A stretch of DNA of 56,735 nt from an uncultured Ectothiorhodospiraceae bacterium (GCA_947258545.1 CAMYJI010000011.1:1-56735); one strand, 5' to 3'; positions 9,622 through 18,948 are shown, counted from the stretch's first letter. Notes: generated from the sequence alone by a model not told the origin. Numbers and translations are program-made.

Positions 9622-9752
9622 CGTCCCATCATACCATGATGTGTAATTGATCTGCCTGTATACGGAGCTTATGTTTTATAGTAGTCGGGTAAAGATATCG
9701 GCGCAGGACGTCAAATCTTGATCGTGGCGTCCATGATGTGTTGGCATGGTTA

Positions 9753-9779
9753 TTGACACGCCGGGCAATCCGCAATACT
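9753..9779 (+). promoter_or_regulatory. Candidate promoter of glcDEF
   Basis: A perfect -35 hexamer TTGACA at 9753-9758 is followed by AATACT at 9774-9779 (15-nt spacing) or TACTGA at 9776 (17 nt). Either would start transcription roughly 20 nt before the glcD ATG at 9806. No glcC-type regulator gene is nearby. Confidence 0.4.
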
Positions 9780-9805
9780 GACTCTTACTTAGGCTGGACC
9801 CCTGT

Positions 9806-11260
9806 ATGTCTGACATGAATATCATTGACCTCCTGCGTGAAAAGCTGCCGTCGGAATGCGTGCTTTCCGCGACCGAAGAACTGCGCCCCTACGAGTGCGA
9901 TGGCCTGTCCGCCTACCGCAGGCTGCCCATGGTGGTCGTCATACCGAAGACCCTCGAGCAGGTGCAGACGACACTGAAACTCTGCGCACAGAACGGTGTG
10001 GCGGTGGTGGCACGCGGCGCCGGTACCGGCTTGTCCGGCGGTGCCCTGCCCCTGTCCGACGGCGTACTGCTGAGTATGGCGCGATTCAACCGCATCCTTG
10101 AGATCGACACCGAAAATCGCGTCGCGCGCGTGCAGCCGGGCGTGACCAATCTGTCGATTTCAAAGGCGGCCGAACCCCATGGGCTGTATTACGCGCCCGA
10201 CCCTTCTTCGCAGATCGCCTGCTCTATCGGCGGCAATGTGGCGGAGAATGCCGGCGGCGTGCACTGCCTCAAGTACGGGCTCACCGTGCACAACATCCAG
10301 CAGGTCGAGGTACTGACGATCGATGGCGAGCACCTGACCATCGGCAGCCAGGCGCTGGATAGCGCTGGTTACGACCTGCTCGCATTGATGACGGGATCGG
10401 AAGGCCTGCTCGGGGTAATCACGGAGATCACCGTGAAACTGCTGCCGCTGCCGGAAACCGCCCAGGTCGTCCTGGCCGCCTTTGCGTCTGTCGAGGCAGC
10501 GGGTACAGCCGTCACTGCCATTATTGCAAACGGGATCATCCCGGCCGGGCTCGAACTGCTGGACAACCCGGCGATACGCGCCGTGGAACAATTCGTCCAT
10601 GCCGGTTACCCGGAGGACGCCGCCGCCATCCTGCTGTGCGAAGTCGACGGCAACGACGCCGATGTCACCACCCAGGTCGAGCGGGTCAGCAAGGTATTCC
10701 GGGAAGCCGGTGCAACTGATCTGCGCGTCTCTCACGATGACGCGGAACGGCAGCGTTTCTGGGCCGGACGCAAGGCGGCGTTCCCGGCCATGGGTCGGCT
10801 GTCGCCTGACTACTACTGCATGGACGGTACCATCCCGCGCAAACACCTGGCCCACGTGCTCGCGCAGATTAACAGTTTGTCGACTGAGTACGGACTGCCC
10901 ATCTGCAATGTCTTTCATGCCGGCGATGGCAACCTGCACCCCCTCATCCTTTACGATGCCAACCAGCCGGGGGAGCTCGAGCGCACCGAGGAACTAGGTG
11001 GCAAGATACTCGAACTGTGCGTTGCCGTGGGCGGCACCATCACCGGAGAACACGGCGTGGGCCTGGAGAAGATCAACCAGATGTGCGTGCAGTTCAATAC
11101 CGAGGAACTGACCCAGCTGCACGCCGTCAAGCACGCCTTCGATCCGCAGGGGCTGCTGAATCCCGGCAAGGCGATCCCAACCCTGCACCGTTGCGCCGAG
11201 TTCGGCGCCATGCACGTACACCAGGGCAAACTGCCGCACCCGGAACTGGAACGCTTTTAG
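9806..11260 (+). CDS. glcD: Glycolate oxidase subunit GlcD (FAD-linked)
   Basis: 484 residues. The N-terminal PCMH-type FAD domain has ARGAGTGLSGGALP and CSIGGNVAENAGG; the C-terminal FAD-linked oxidase domain contains VFHAGDGNLHPLI and GTITGEHGVGLEK. It is the flavin catalytic subunit that oxidises glycolate to glyoxylate, passing electrons through GlcF to the quinone pool. D-lactate dehydrogenases share this fold, but the glcE and glcF neighbours identify glycolate oxidase. First of three tightly spaced genes. Confidence 0.95.
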   Translation: MSDMNIIDLLREKLPSECVLSATEELRPYECDGLSAYRRLPMVVVIPKTLEQVQTTLKLCAQNGVAVVARGAGTGLSGGALPLSDGVLLSMARFNRILEIDTENRVARVQPGVTNLSISKAAEPHGLYYAPDPSSQIACSIGGNVAENAGGVHCLKYGLTVHNIQQVEVLTIDGEHLTIGSQALDSAGYDLLALMTGSEGLLGVITEITVKLLPLPETAQVVLAAFASVEAAGTAVTAIIANGIIPAGLELLDNPAIRAVEQFVHAGYPEDAAAILLCEVDGNDADVTTQVERVSKVFREAGATDLRVSHDDAERQRFWAGRKAAFPAMGRLSPDYYCMDGTIPRKHLAHVLAQINSLSTEYGLPICNVFHAGDGNLHPLILYDANQPGELERTEELGGKILELCVAVGGTITGEHGVGLEKINQMCVQFNTEELTQLHAVKHAFDPQGLLNPGKAIPTLHRCAEFGAMHVHQGKLPHPELERF

Positions 11261-11277
11261 CCCGCAGGCCATTCACG

Positions 11278-12327
11278 ATGTCACTCGTTGAGTCCTTCCA
11301 GTACACCCTGCGGGATGCCGCCGCGACCGGCACACCACTATCGATCCGCGCCGGCGGGAGCAAGTCCTTCTATGGCAGGCCAGCCGCGGGTACCGAGTGC
11401 AGTGTCGCGGAATACACCGGCATCATCGACTATTCCCCCACGGAACTGGTGATCTCGGCGCGCGCCGGTACCACCCTGGCCGAGCTGGAATCCGCGCTGG
11501 CAAAAGAAAACCAGATGCTGCCGTTTGAACCGCCGCACTTCGGACCGGGCGCCACCCTCGGCGGCACCATCGCCTGCGGGTTCTCCGGACCGCGCCGCCC
11601 CTATGCGGGCTCGGCACGCGATTATGTGCTGGGGATCACCTGCCTGAACGGCAGGGGTGAAAGTCTGCGTTTCGGCGGCCAGGTCATGAAGAACGTCGCC
11701 GGTTATGACATCTCGCGCACCCTCACCGGGTCACTGGGCACCCTGGCCGTGCTGCTGGACATTACCCTCAAGGTGCTGCCGCGCCCGGAAACCGAACTAA
11801 CCCTGTACCGGGAGGCGTCGCCCGAACAGGCCTTGCAACTGTTGAACACGTGGGCGGGACAACCGCTGCCATTGTCCGGCGGCTGCTTTACCGGCGGGCA
11901 GCTGATGGTGCGCCTGTCCGGATTCGAACAGGGCGTAAAGGTGGCTGCCGAACGCCTGGGCGGTGATGAAATGGCCACTGCCGATAATTTCTGGCAGGCG
12001 ATGCGCGAGCACCGGCACCCGTTTTTCCAGGATGACCGGCCCTTGTGGCGATTGTCGCTCCCGCCCGCTGCCGTGCTCACACTCGAAGCCGACACGCTGA
12101 TCGACTGGGGTGGCGCACAGCGCTGGCTCAATACCGATCTGCCGGCGCCGACGCTACGGGATGCCGCCGTGCGTGCCGGCGGATATGCCACCTGCTTCCG
12201 CGGCGGCAACCGGGAGGATGTATTCCATCCCCTGGACCCGGCACTAATGGCACTACATCAACGCCTCAAGACAAGTTTCGATCCGGCCGGCATTCTCAAT
12301 CCCGGTCGCATGTACAGCGGGCTATAG
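11278..12327 (+). CDS. glcE: Glycolate oxidase subunit GlcE
   Basis: 349 residues from ATG 11278, 17 bp after glcD. It has a single PCMH-type FAD-binding domain (LSIRAGGSKSFYG; PHFGPGATLGGTIACGFSG; FGGQVMKNVAGYD) and a short C-terminal region ending in the usual FDPAGILNPGRM. It is the second flavin-fold subunit of glycolate oxidase. A longer in-frame reading upstream overlaps glcD and is rejected as non-homologous. Confidence 0.94.
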   Translation: MSLVESFQYTLRDAAATGTPLSIRAGGSKSFYGRPAAGTECSVAEYTGIIDYSPTELVISARAGTTLAELESALAKENQMLPFEPPHFGPGATLGGTIACGFSGPRRPYAGSARDYVLGITCLNGRGESLRFGGQVMKNVAGYDISRTLTGSLGTLAVLLDITLKVLPRPETELTLYREASPEQALQLLNTWAGQPLPLSGGCFTGGQLMVRLSGFEQGVKVAAERLGGDEMATADNFWQAMREHRHPFFQDDRPLWRLSLPPAAVLTLEADTLIDWGGAQRWLNTDLPAPTLRDAAVRAGGYATCFRGGNREDVFHPLDPALMALHQRLKTSFDPAGILNPGRMYSGL

Positions 12328-12335
12328 ATCAACCC

Positions 12336-13556
12336 ATGCAAACCTCACTGCCTGAATCGTTCCTGCACACGGCCACCGGGAAGGCCACCGATAAAATCCT
12401 GCGCAATTGCGTTCACTGTGGATTTTGCAATGCGACCTGCCCGACCTACCAGCTGACCGGCGATGAACTGGATGGCCCACGCGGGCGCATCTACCTCATG
12501 AAACAGGCACTGGAGGGCCAGCGCCCGTCCCCGCGCACCCTGCTGCACCTCGACCGCTGCCTGACCTGCCGGGCCTGCGAGACCACCTGTCCGTCCGGCG
12601 TCGATTACCATACCCTGCTGGATACCGGCCGCGACTACATCGAACAGCGCGTCAGGCGACCGCTGCATCAGCGCCTGATGCGGCGCCTGCTGCGACTGGT
12701 GCTGACCAGCCCGCGGCGTTTCACTCCCCTGCTCCGTGTGGCACAGACATTAGGTCCCGTGCTGCCCGGCAGGCTCGGCAAGTCCGTCCCCACCCGTGTC
12801 CCCGGCGGGAAACCCGTGAACAGCGTGTCATCACCGCGGACCATGTTGCTGCTGGATGGTTGCGTGCAACCGGCACTGGCACCGCAGATCAACCGGGCCA
12901 CACAGCACGTCCTGGCAGCACTCGGCATTAATGCCGTGATCCCGGAGGGCAGCGGCTGCTGCGGCGCACTCAGCCATCACCTGACTGCCATGCAGGAAGC
13001 CAGAGTCTTCATGAAAACCAATATCGATGCCTGGTGGCCGGCCATCGAGGCCGGTGCGGAAGCGATCGTGATCACCGCCAGCGGCTGTGCCCCCATGGTC
13101 AAGGATTATGGCCGCCTGCTGGCGGACGACCAGGCATACGCGAGCAAGGCCGCACGCGTCAGTGAACTGGCCCGCGATCTCAGTGAGGTCGTCAGTGCAG
13201 AACAGCCTGCGACATCCCTGAAACGCCGCGCCAACGGAAAGCAAATCGCATTCCATTCACCCTGCTCACTGCAGCATGGACAACAGATCACGGGCGTCGT
13301 GGAAGACCTGCTGGTCCAGTCGGGCTATACCCTGGTACCGGTGGCCGACACCCACCTGTGTTGCGGTTCGGCCGGCACTTACTCTATCCTGCAGCCGGCA
13401 CTGGCCGGGAAACTGCGCAGCAACAAACTCGGGGCACTGCAGGCGGGCAATCCGTCCATCATTGCCACCGCGAATATCGGTTGTCTGACGCACATGGCCG
13501 GCCACGCCCGGGTCCCCGTCCAGCACTGGATCGAACTATTGGAACCATTACTTTAG
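12336..13556 (+). CDS. glcF: Glycolate oxidase iron-sulfur subunit GlcF
   Basis: 406 residues from ATG 12336, 8 bp after glcE. Two [4Fe-4S] motifs: C25/C28/C31/C35 in CVHCGFCNATCPTY and C75/C78/C81/C85 in CLTCRACETTCPSG. Two CCG-type cysteine-rich domains follow (GCCGALSHH, CCGSAGTYS). It carries electrons from GlcD towards the membrane. Together glcDEF form a complete oxidase operon; no malate synthase gene glcB follows, unlike E. coli. Confidence 0.95.
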   Translation: MQTSLPESFLHTATGKATDKILRNCVHCGFCNATCPTYQLTGDELDGPRGRIYLMKQALEGQRPSPRTLLHLDRCLTCRACETTCPSGVDYHTLLDTGRDYIEQRVRRPLHQRLMRRLLRLVLTSPRRFTPLLRVAQTLGPVLPGRLGKSVPTRVPGGKPVNSVSSPRTMLLLDGCVQPALAPQINRATQHVLAALGINAVIPEGSGCCGALSHHLTAMQEARVFMKTNIDAWWPAIEAGAEAIVITASGCAPMVKDYGRLLADDQAYASKAARVSELARDLSEVVSAEQPATSLKRRANGKQIAFHSPCSLQHGQQITGVVEDLLVQSGYTLVPVADTHLCCGSAGTYSILQPALAGKLRSNKLGALQAGNPSIIATANIGCLTHMAGHARVPVQHWIELLEPLL

Positions 13557-13688
13557 CCCGCATTGCTTACCGGGCGACTGTTGAATCACATAAGGCACTG
13601 AGGTCATGAACAAAGTAAAGATCAATATCATGTCAGCTTGTCATTGGGCATTGCCCGCGCCCGGTGAAAATTGCGGGCTGGAGGCACC

Positions 13689-14504
13689 ATGACTGAACTC
13701 CAGCTCCCCCTGCTTATCGAACCAGATACGCTAGAAGTAACAATGGGTTATGATAATGTCATGATTGTGGATCTGGGCAAGGCCGACACCTACCGGAAGC
13801 TGCATATCCCGGGTGCCGTGTTTCTAGATTACGCCCAGATCGTGGCCAGCAGGAGACCCGCCATGGGCCTGCTACCGGACAATGACATCCTGCAGCGCGT
13901 GTTCTCCTCGCTGGGCATCAATACCGATACCCATGTGATCGCCTACGACGATGAAGGCGGCGGCCGTGCCGCGCGTCTATTGTGGACACTCGAGGTTGCC
14001 GGTCACCGGCACTTTTCACTACTGAATGGCGGACTGCATGCCTGGGCCAATGAAGGTCACCCCTGTGACGTCACACCGGTCACCCCGGCCTCGGGCGAAT
14101 TCAAGGTGACACACAACGATGCACCCGTTGCCAGTAGCGACTACATCCTGGAACGGCTGGATTCTACGGATACCCGCCTGCTGGACGTGCGCAGCCCGGA
14201 CGAGTACAACGGCACCCGGAAATTCGCCGAGCGCGCCGGCCATATCCCGGGGGCCGTCAATTTCGAATGGACCAACGCCATGGCGCAGAGCCTGAATCTG
14301 CGTTTCAAGCCCGATGTCGAGCTTAAACAGATGTTATCGGACATCGGTATCATGCCTGACAGGGAGATCATCGTTTACTGCCAGACCCACCACCGCTCGG
14401 CCCACACCTATATTGTGCTGAAGCACCTGGGCTTTCCGAGGGTGAAAGGCTATGCCGGTTCCTGGTCGGACTGGGGCAACAATCCCGACCTGCCGATCGC
14501 GTAA
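13689..14504 (+). CDS. rhdA: Thiosulfate sulfurtransferase, tandem rhodanese, RhdA type
   Basis: 271 residues with two rhodanese domains: an inactive N-terminal one (about 1-125) and a catalytic one with C231 in the loop CQTHHRSA. That loop matches Azotobacter vinelandii RhdA, which has the same length, and differs from the CGSGVTA loop of mercaptopyruvate sulfurtransferases. It transfers sulfane sulfur from thiosulfate to acceptors. ATG 13689 lies 4 nt after GGAGG. The preceding 83 bp can encode a 28-codon peptide whose stop overlaps this start. Confidence 0.92.
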   Translation: MTELQLPLLIEPDTLEVTMGYDNVMIVDLGKADTYRKLHIPGAVFLDYAQIVASRRPAMGLLPDNDILQRVFSSLGINTDTHVIAYDDEGGGRAARLLWTLEVAGHRHFSLLNGGLHAWANEGHPCDVTPVTPASGEFKVTHNDAPVASSDYILERLDSTDTRLLDVRSPDEYNGTRKFAERAGHIPGAVNFEWTNAMAQSLNLRFKPDVELKQMLSDIGIMPDREIIVYCQTHHRSAHTYIVLKHLGFPRVKGYAGSWSDWGNNPDLPIA

Positions 14505-14560
14505 CTACCCGGGAAGCCGGGTACCGGAGCGAACCGGAATGGCCCGTCAAACACACAATA

Positions 14561-14640
14561 TCTCACCGCACGACTGCATGGATGCCGGAGGTAGAGCAAC
14601 GCAGGACGCAGTTGCCGAAAGGCGCAAAGGGCGCAAAGAA
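14561..14640 (+). repeat. 80-bp dispersed repeat, copy A
   Basis: This stretch (starting TCTCACCGCACGACTGCATG) is present in inverted orientation at 19215-19294 with only three mismatches in 80 bp. Its end (AAAGGCGCAAAGGGCGCAAAG) relates to the ACCGCAGAG repeat family. The closeness of the copies implies recent duplication or conversion. Confidence 0.9.
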
Positions 14641-14810
14641 AACAATATTGTAATAACCCCGATCCGGGGATCGACATCACACCCGTAGCAAAGCAATCTC
14701 TTGATGGTTAATCAACCGCTTACAGAACTCCGGTTTTCGCCGGACTGACGTAATATGAGTCATATCAGACTTCCCCTGATCAAGAACAATTTCCCGTGCA
14801 TCTGTAAATT

Positions 14811-14848
14811 AACAATTTCGGGGTAGTTGAAATTGTTATTTCTTTTTT
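14811..14848 (+). terminator. Terminator-like hairpin
   Basis: AACAATTTC (14811-14819) pairs perfectly with GAAATTGTT (14829-14837) across a 9-nt loop and is followed by a T-rich run (ATTTCTTTTTTC). It could end transcription from rhdA, although that gene stops about 300 bp earlier. The stem is AT-rich and modest. Confidence 0.4.
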
Positions 14849-14934
14849 CTTTGCGTACCTTGCGTCATTGCGGTGAAATATTATTAGCCCTATTTATTCT
14901 CCGCGCACTCCGCGACTCTGCGGTGAATTATTTC
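14846..14934 (-). repeat. Two ACCGCAGAG-family repeat copies
   Basis: Two inverted-orientation copies: CTTTGCGTACCTTGCGTCA...GCGGTGAAAT (about 14848-14879) and CTCCGCGCACTCCGCGACTC...GCGGTGAATTA (about 14899-14931). They belong to the same family as the copies at 6.1, 14.6 and 18.9-19.3 kb. Confidence 0.75.
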
Positions 14935-14975
14935 TTGACCCTGCATTCCATGTCCTGTCTGGTGAGAAATGAGGG

Positions 14976-15521
14976 CTAGAGCTTGAACAGGTGCTCCCGG
15001 TAGTGCTGCAACTCGCGGATTGAATCCTTCACGTCGTCCATCGCGAGGTGGGTATTGCCCTTGGTGAATCCCCTGGTTGCCTCTGGCAACCAGCGCTTCG
15101 CGAGTTCCTTGAGGGTGCTGACATCCAGGTTACGATAATGAAAATGGCGCTCCAGTTCAGGCATGCACCGCGCCAGGAAGCGTCGGTCCTGGCAAATACT
15201 GTTGCCACACATCGGTGAGGTATTGGGCGGGACATACTGGGCAAGAAATTCCAGCGTCTGGCGCTCAGCCGTCGGCTCGTCCAGTGTGCTGTTTCGGACC
15301 CGCTCGGTCAGGCCGGACCCCCCGTGCTGTCGGGTGTTCCACTCGTCCATGCTGCGCATTATCTCATCCGGCTGATGGATCGCCAGCACCGGTCCCTCCG
15401 CCACGATGTTGAGCTTGCTATCAGTCACTACCGTCGCGATCTCGATGATGTAATCCTTCTGGGTATCGAGACCGGTCATTTCCAGATCGATCCAGATGAG
15501 GTTGTTTGCATCTTGCGTCAT
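14976..15521 (-). CDS. orn: Oligoribonuclease (3'-5' exoribonuclease)
   Basis: 181 residues from ATG 15521, the exact E. coli Orn length. It is a DEDDh exonuclease: WIDLEMTGL holds the first acidic pair, and [11 protein letters not shown] near the C terminus holds the general-base histidine and last aspartate. It degrades 2-5-nt RNAs and pGpG. It is divergent from the M48 protease gene with about 90 bp between. An upstream in-frame ATG would add a non-conserved extension. Confidence 0.96.
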   Translation of the reverse strand: MTQDANNLIWIDLEMTGLDTQKDYIIEIATVVTDSKLNIVAEGPVLAIHQPDEIMRSMDEWNTRQHGGSGLTERVRNSTLDEPTAERQTLEFLAQYVPPNTSPMCGNSICQDRRFLARCMPELERHFHYRNLDVSTLKELAKRWLPEATRGFTKGNTHLAMDDVKDSIRELQHYREHLFKL

Positions 15522-15612
15522 GCGCTGCCTTCCCTTCCAATTAGTATGGTTGTCTCGCATTGTACCAGAGGCTAATCTTCCACAATCTCCCTAGTGAAAA
15601 CGGAAAAAATCG

Positions 15613-16881
15613 ATGAACCTGTTTACTGCCCTGTTTCTTGCCGCACTTGCCGGGTCAACACTGCTGCAACTCTGGCTGGCCAATCGGCAGCGGGCACATG
15701 TAAGTGCCCACCGCGCTGCAGTCCCGGGCGAATTTGCCGAGCGCGTCGCACTCGACGATCATCACAAGGCCGCTGACTATACCGTCACCAGGACCGGCAT
15801 CGGCATGATCGAGTTACTGTATGGCAGCCTGCTGCTGCTCGCCTGGACACTCGGCGGCGGACTGGAGTGGCTCGACAGCATCTGGCGCAGTGCCGGTCTC
15901 GGCACCTTAACGACCGGTGTCGGATTCATGCTGAGCGCCATGATCATCATGTCGTTGCTGGACCTCCCGTTCAGCCTCTACCACACCTTCGTCATTGAGC
16001 AACGCTTCGGTTTCAACCGTTCCAGCCTGGGCGTATTTGTCAGCGACCTGGTCAAACAGGCCATCCTGCTGATTGTCATCGGCGCACCGATGATCGCCCT
16101 GGCCCTGTGGATCATGGACTCTTCCGGCGGTCTCTGGTGGCTGTATGTCTGGCTGGTCTGGATGACCTTTTCGCTGGTCATGTTCTGGGCCTACCCGGCA
16201 GTCATTGCACCCTTGTTCAACAAGTTCACCCCACTGGAAAACGAATCCCTCAAGACCCGGATCCAGGCGTTGCTCGATAAATGCGGCTTCAAGAGCCAGG
16301 GCATCTATGTCATGGACGGCTCGCGGCGCTCCGGTCACGGCAACGCCTATTTCACCGGGTTCGGGCGCAACAAACGAATCGTCTTCTTCGACACCTTGCT
16401 GGAAAGCCTGGATCCACAGGAGATCGAAGCCGTACTTGCGCATGAACTGGGCCATTTCAAACTCAGGCATATCCAGAAGCGCCTGCTGACGACCGCCGCG
16501 CTCAGTCTCGCCGGTCTTGCCGTGCTTGGCTGGCTGGTTGACCAGCCCTGGTTCTATCATGGCCTGGGGGTCAGCCAGCCGTCCCCCTACATGGCCCTGA
16601 TGCTGTTCATGATGATCACACCGGCATTCACATTTTTCCTGCAGCCGCTGATGGCACGCCTCTCACGCAAGCATGAATTCGAGGCGGATGCCTATGCGGT
16701 GCAGCAATCCAGTGGTAGCGACCTGGTGCAGGCCCTGGTCAAGATGTACAAGGAGAATGCCAGCACGCTGACACCAGACCCGTTATACTCGGCATTTCAT
16801 GATTCGCACCCACCCGCCCCAGTGCGGATATCTCAAATATCCGGTAATATGAAACAGATCTCATCCGGAGGCTACGCATGA
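15613..16881 (+). CDS. M48 family membrane metalloprotease (Ste24/CAAX protease-like)
   Basis: 422 residues. Several hydrophobic segments precede and follow the zinc site. The site is HELGH (about residue 278), with the third ligand glutamate in EFEADAYA. The order of helices and the FNKFTPLEN segment match Ste24-type CAAX prenyl protease 1 rather than the shorter HtpX. In bacteria such proteins are inner-membrane quality-control proteases; the substrate is unknown. The gene stop overlaps the following cytochrome start (ATGA). Confidence 0.9.
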   Translation: MNLFTALFLAALAGSTLLQLWLANRQRAHVSAHRAAVPGEFAERVALDDHHKAADYTVTRTGIGMIELLYGSLLLLAWTLGGGLEWLDSIWRSAGLGTLTTGVGFMLSAMIIMSLLDLPFSLYHTFVIEQRFGFNRSSLGVFVSDLVKQAILLIVIGAPMIALALWIMDSSGGLWWLYVWLVWMTFSLVMFWAYPAVIAPLFNKFTPLENESLKTRIQALLDKCGFKSQGIYVMDGSRRSGHGNAYFTGFGRNKRIVFFDTLLESLDPQEIEAVLAHELGHFKLRHIQKRLLTTAALSLAGLAVLGWLVDQPWFYHGLGVSQPSPYMALMLFMMITPAFTFFLQPLMARLSRKHEFEADAYAVQQSSGSDLVQALVKMYKENASTLTPDPLYSAFHDSHPPAPVRISQISGNMKQISSGGYA

Positions 16882-17159
16882 ACAGATTCATCACGACCGC
16901 CGCCCTCATCCCGTTACTGGCGGCAACACCGTCACTGCAGGCGGCCGATGCCGGCACAGGCAAGTCCCTGCTCGAAAACAACTGCACAAGTTGTCACAAT
17001 GATGGCGTGTATACCCGGGAAAACCGCCGCGTCACGACCCTGGGGGGTCTGGAGGCGCAGGTCAGGCGCTGTGACCAGTCACTGGGCCTCAAGTGGTTCG
17101 ATGACGATATCGATGCCGTGACCTCTTACCTGAACCAGTCCTACTACCATTTCGAGTAG
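16878..17159 (+). CDS. Small periplasmic c-type cytochrome
   Basis: 93 residues. A signal peptide covers residues 1-22 with an AxA-type site (SLQAADA). One haem-binding motif CTSCH (C36, C39, H40) follows. The C-terminal part (VTSYLNQSYYHF) is typical of monohaem cytochromes, although no methionine sixth ligand is evident in the mature part. Translationally coupled to the upstream M48 protease by a 4-bp overlap. Partner and redox role unknown. Confidence 0.87.
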   Translation: MNRFITTAALIPLLAATPSLQAADAGTGKSLLENNCTSCHNDGVYTRENRRVTTLGGLEAQVRRCDQSLGLKWFDDDIDAVTSYLNQSYYHFE

Positions 17160-17165
17160 CCCGGC

Positions 17166-17516
17166 GTGTCGACACAGGACCTGAGGAACAAGCACTGCAA
17201 ACCCTGCAAAAAAGGCGATCCTCCCCTGAGTGCGGTACAGGCCAGGGAATTCCTGCCCGGCCTGCACGCCGACTGGGCACTGGATGACAGCACCGGCAGC
17301 ATCAGCCGCACTTTCCGGTTCGACAACTATTACCAGACCATGGCCTTCGTCAATGCGCTGGCCTGGATTGCGCATAAAGAAGACCATCACCCCGATCTCG
17401 AGGTCGGCTATAACCGCTGCCACGTGCGCTACAGCACACACTCGGTCGGCGGCCTTTCCACCAATGATTTCATCTGTGCCGCCAGGATCGATGCCCTGCT
17501 CCCGGAGACCGGTTAG
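17166..17516 (+). CDS. phhB: Pterin-4a-carbinolamine dehydratase
   Basis: 116 residues from a GTG start 6 bp after the cytochrome gene. The family core is clear: HKEDHHPDLEVGYNRCHVRY with the catalytic histidines, then STHSVGGLSTNDF. It dehydrates 4a-hydroxytetrahydropterin; in some bacteria it also serves molybdopterin-related functions. No phenylalanine hydroxylase lies nearby, so the physiological role here is open. Two extra cysteines sit near the N terminus (HCKPCKKG). Confidence 0.92.
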   Translation: MSTQDLRNKHCKPCKKGDPPLSAVQAREFLPGLHADWALDDSTGSISRTFRFDNYYQTMAFVNALAWIAHKEDHHPDLEVGYNRCHVRYSTHSVGGLSTNDFICAARIDALLPETG

Positions 17517-17580
17517 ACCACCCCGGGTCTTCAACTGCACCCGTCGAGGCATGCGCCGGATCACCCCCTGATATCACGGC

Positions 17581-18540
17581 ATGTCAGCCAAGCGCTCCTC
17601 TGCAGACCAGAACCCTGACGAGACAACGCCAAATACGGGGCCGGGCCCGCAACAGAACGGCCTGGTAGTCGTCAATTACGGCAAGTCCCTGCTGATAGAA
17701 GCCAGTGACGGGAAGCTGCATCGTTGCGTGGCGCGCCGCAATCTGGAGCAGATCGTCAGCGGCGACCGTGTTAGCTGGGAATCCACCGGCAACGGTGCAG
17801 GTGTGATTAGCGCCGTGGCGCCACGCAGTACCGTCCTCAAGCGCATGGACATCACCCGCAAGGCACGGCCCCTGGCTGCCAACATCGACCAGATCGTGGT
17901 TGTCTGCGCCCCGCAGCCCGCGCTCGATGAACTTCTTATCGACAAATACCTGATCGCAGCCGAACTTATCGGCACGACCCCGGTCCTGGTGATCAACAAG
18001 TCCGACCTGCTCGATATGGATGCACGCGTGGCTCTGGAAATCCGGGTCAGCATCTATGTCGACATCGGCTATCGCATTCTCTTTACCAGCGCACTCGCCC
18101 ATGATGGCATCGATCCACTGGCGGAGGCGCTGACCCGTAAGACCAGCATCCTGGTCGGACAGTCGGGTGTGGGCAAATCATCGCTCATCATGCGGTTATT
18201 GCCGGATCTGGATATCGCAATCGGGAAACTGTCTGATGCCTCGGGCCAGGGCCGGCACACCACCACCGCCACCACACTTTATCACCTGCCACACGGTGGC
18301 AACCTCATCGATTCTCCGGGCGTACGCGATTTCAGGCTTGAGCCGACAGAGGCCGCCGAGCTTGTGCAGGGCTTCCGTGAATTTCGGCCTTTCATTGGAC
18401 AGTGCAAGTTCCATAACTGCCGGCACATGAATGAACCCGAGTGTGCGCTGAGTGCGGCAGCCAACCGCGGGGAGATCAGCGAGCGGCGCCTGGAAAGCTA
18501 CCGGAACCTGCTGCAGTGGATGAGCGATGCCACGCCCTGA
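17581..18540 (+). CDS. rsgA: Ribosome small-subunit GTPase RsgA
   Basis: 319 residues. N-terminal OB fold, then a circularly permuted GTPase with NKSD (139-142) before the P loop GQSGVGKSS (193-201), and DSPGVRDF; a C-terminal zinc knuckle uses CKFHNCRHMNEPEC. It acts in late 30S maturation. The N-terminal tail (about 25 residues, Pro/Ser rich) is variable in the family. Confidence 0.95.
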   Translation: MSAKRSSADQNPDETTPNTGPGPQQNGLVVVNYGKSLLIEASDGKLHRCVARRNLEQIVSGDRVSWESTGNGAGVISAVAPRSTVLKRMDITRKARPLAANIDQIVVVCAPQPALDELLIDKYLIAAELIGTTPVLVINKSDLLDMDARVALEIRVSIYVDIGYRILFTSALAHDGIDPLAEALTRKTSILVGQSGVGKSSLIMRLLPDLDIAIGKLSDASGQGRHTTTATTLYHLPHGGNLIDSPGVRDFRLEPTEAAELVQGFREFRPFIGQCKFHNCRHMNEPECALSAAANRGEISERRLESYRNLLQWMSDATP

Positions 18541-18575
18541 TACAACCTGTTAGTCCGGCTGGTACAACAGGCGGG

Positions 18576-18920
18576 CTAACCCGGCGGCCAGTTCATCGGC
18601 CTTCCGCCGAGCACGTGCAGGTGGATGTGGTAGACCGACTGGCCCGCTTCGGGATTACAGTTCATCACCATCCGGTAGCCACGCTCGGCGACGCCTTCGT
18701 CGGCGGCCACTTGTCGGGCCGCCAGGTACAACTTGCCCACCAGTTCAGCATCGCCTGCTTCCAGATCGTTGGTGGTGGCAATGTGCTGCCTGGGGATCAC
18801 CAGAAAATGCGTCGGGGCCTGGGGATTCATGTCCCGGAATGCAAGGACATCCTCGTCTTCGTAGATGATATCCGGTTTTATTTCACCCTGGGCCATCTTG
18901 CAAAAGATACAGTCCGCCAT
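18576..18920 (-). CDS. hinT: HIT family purine nucleoside phosphoramidase (HinT-like)
   Basis: 114 residues. The N terminus CIFCKMAQGEI and the histidine triad HIHLHVLGG define the HIT/HinT group that hydrolyses adenosine phosphoramidates. Convergent with rsgA, with 35 bp between stops. The long upstream region is filled by repeats, so the promoter must lie among them. Confidence 0.93.
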   Translation of the reverse strand: MADCIFCKMAQGEIKPDIIYEDEDVLAFRDMNPQAPTHFLVIPRQHIATTNDLEAGDAELVGKLYLAARQVAADEGVAERGYRMVMNCNPEAGQSVYHIHLHVLGGRPMNWPPG

Positions 18921-18948
18921 AATTACCCCCTAGATCAGATAATCAATA

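Larger units (their letters stand above)
14505..14975. other. Gene-free repeat-rich gap between rhdA and orn
   Basis: About 470 bp with no credible gene. It holds an 80-bp dispersed inverted repeat copy, a terminator-like hairpin and two copies of the ACCGCAGAG-type repeat, described separately. Confidence 0.7.

Noticed and set aside
10160..10939. Minus-strand reading of 259 codons opposite glcD
   Set aside because: Antisense to glcD and lacks any recognisable domain.
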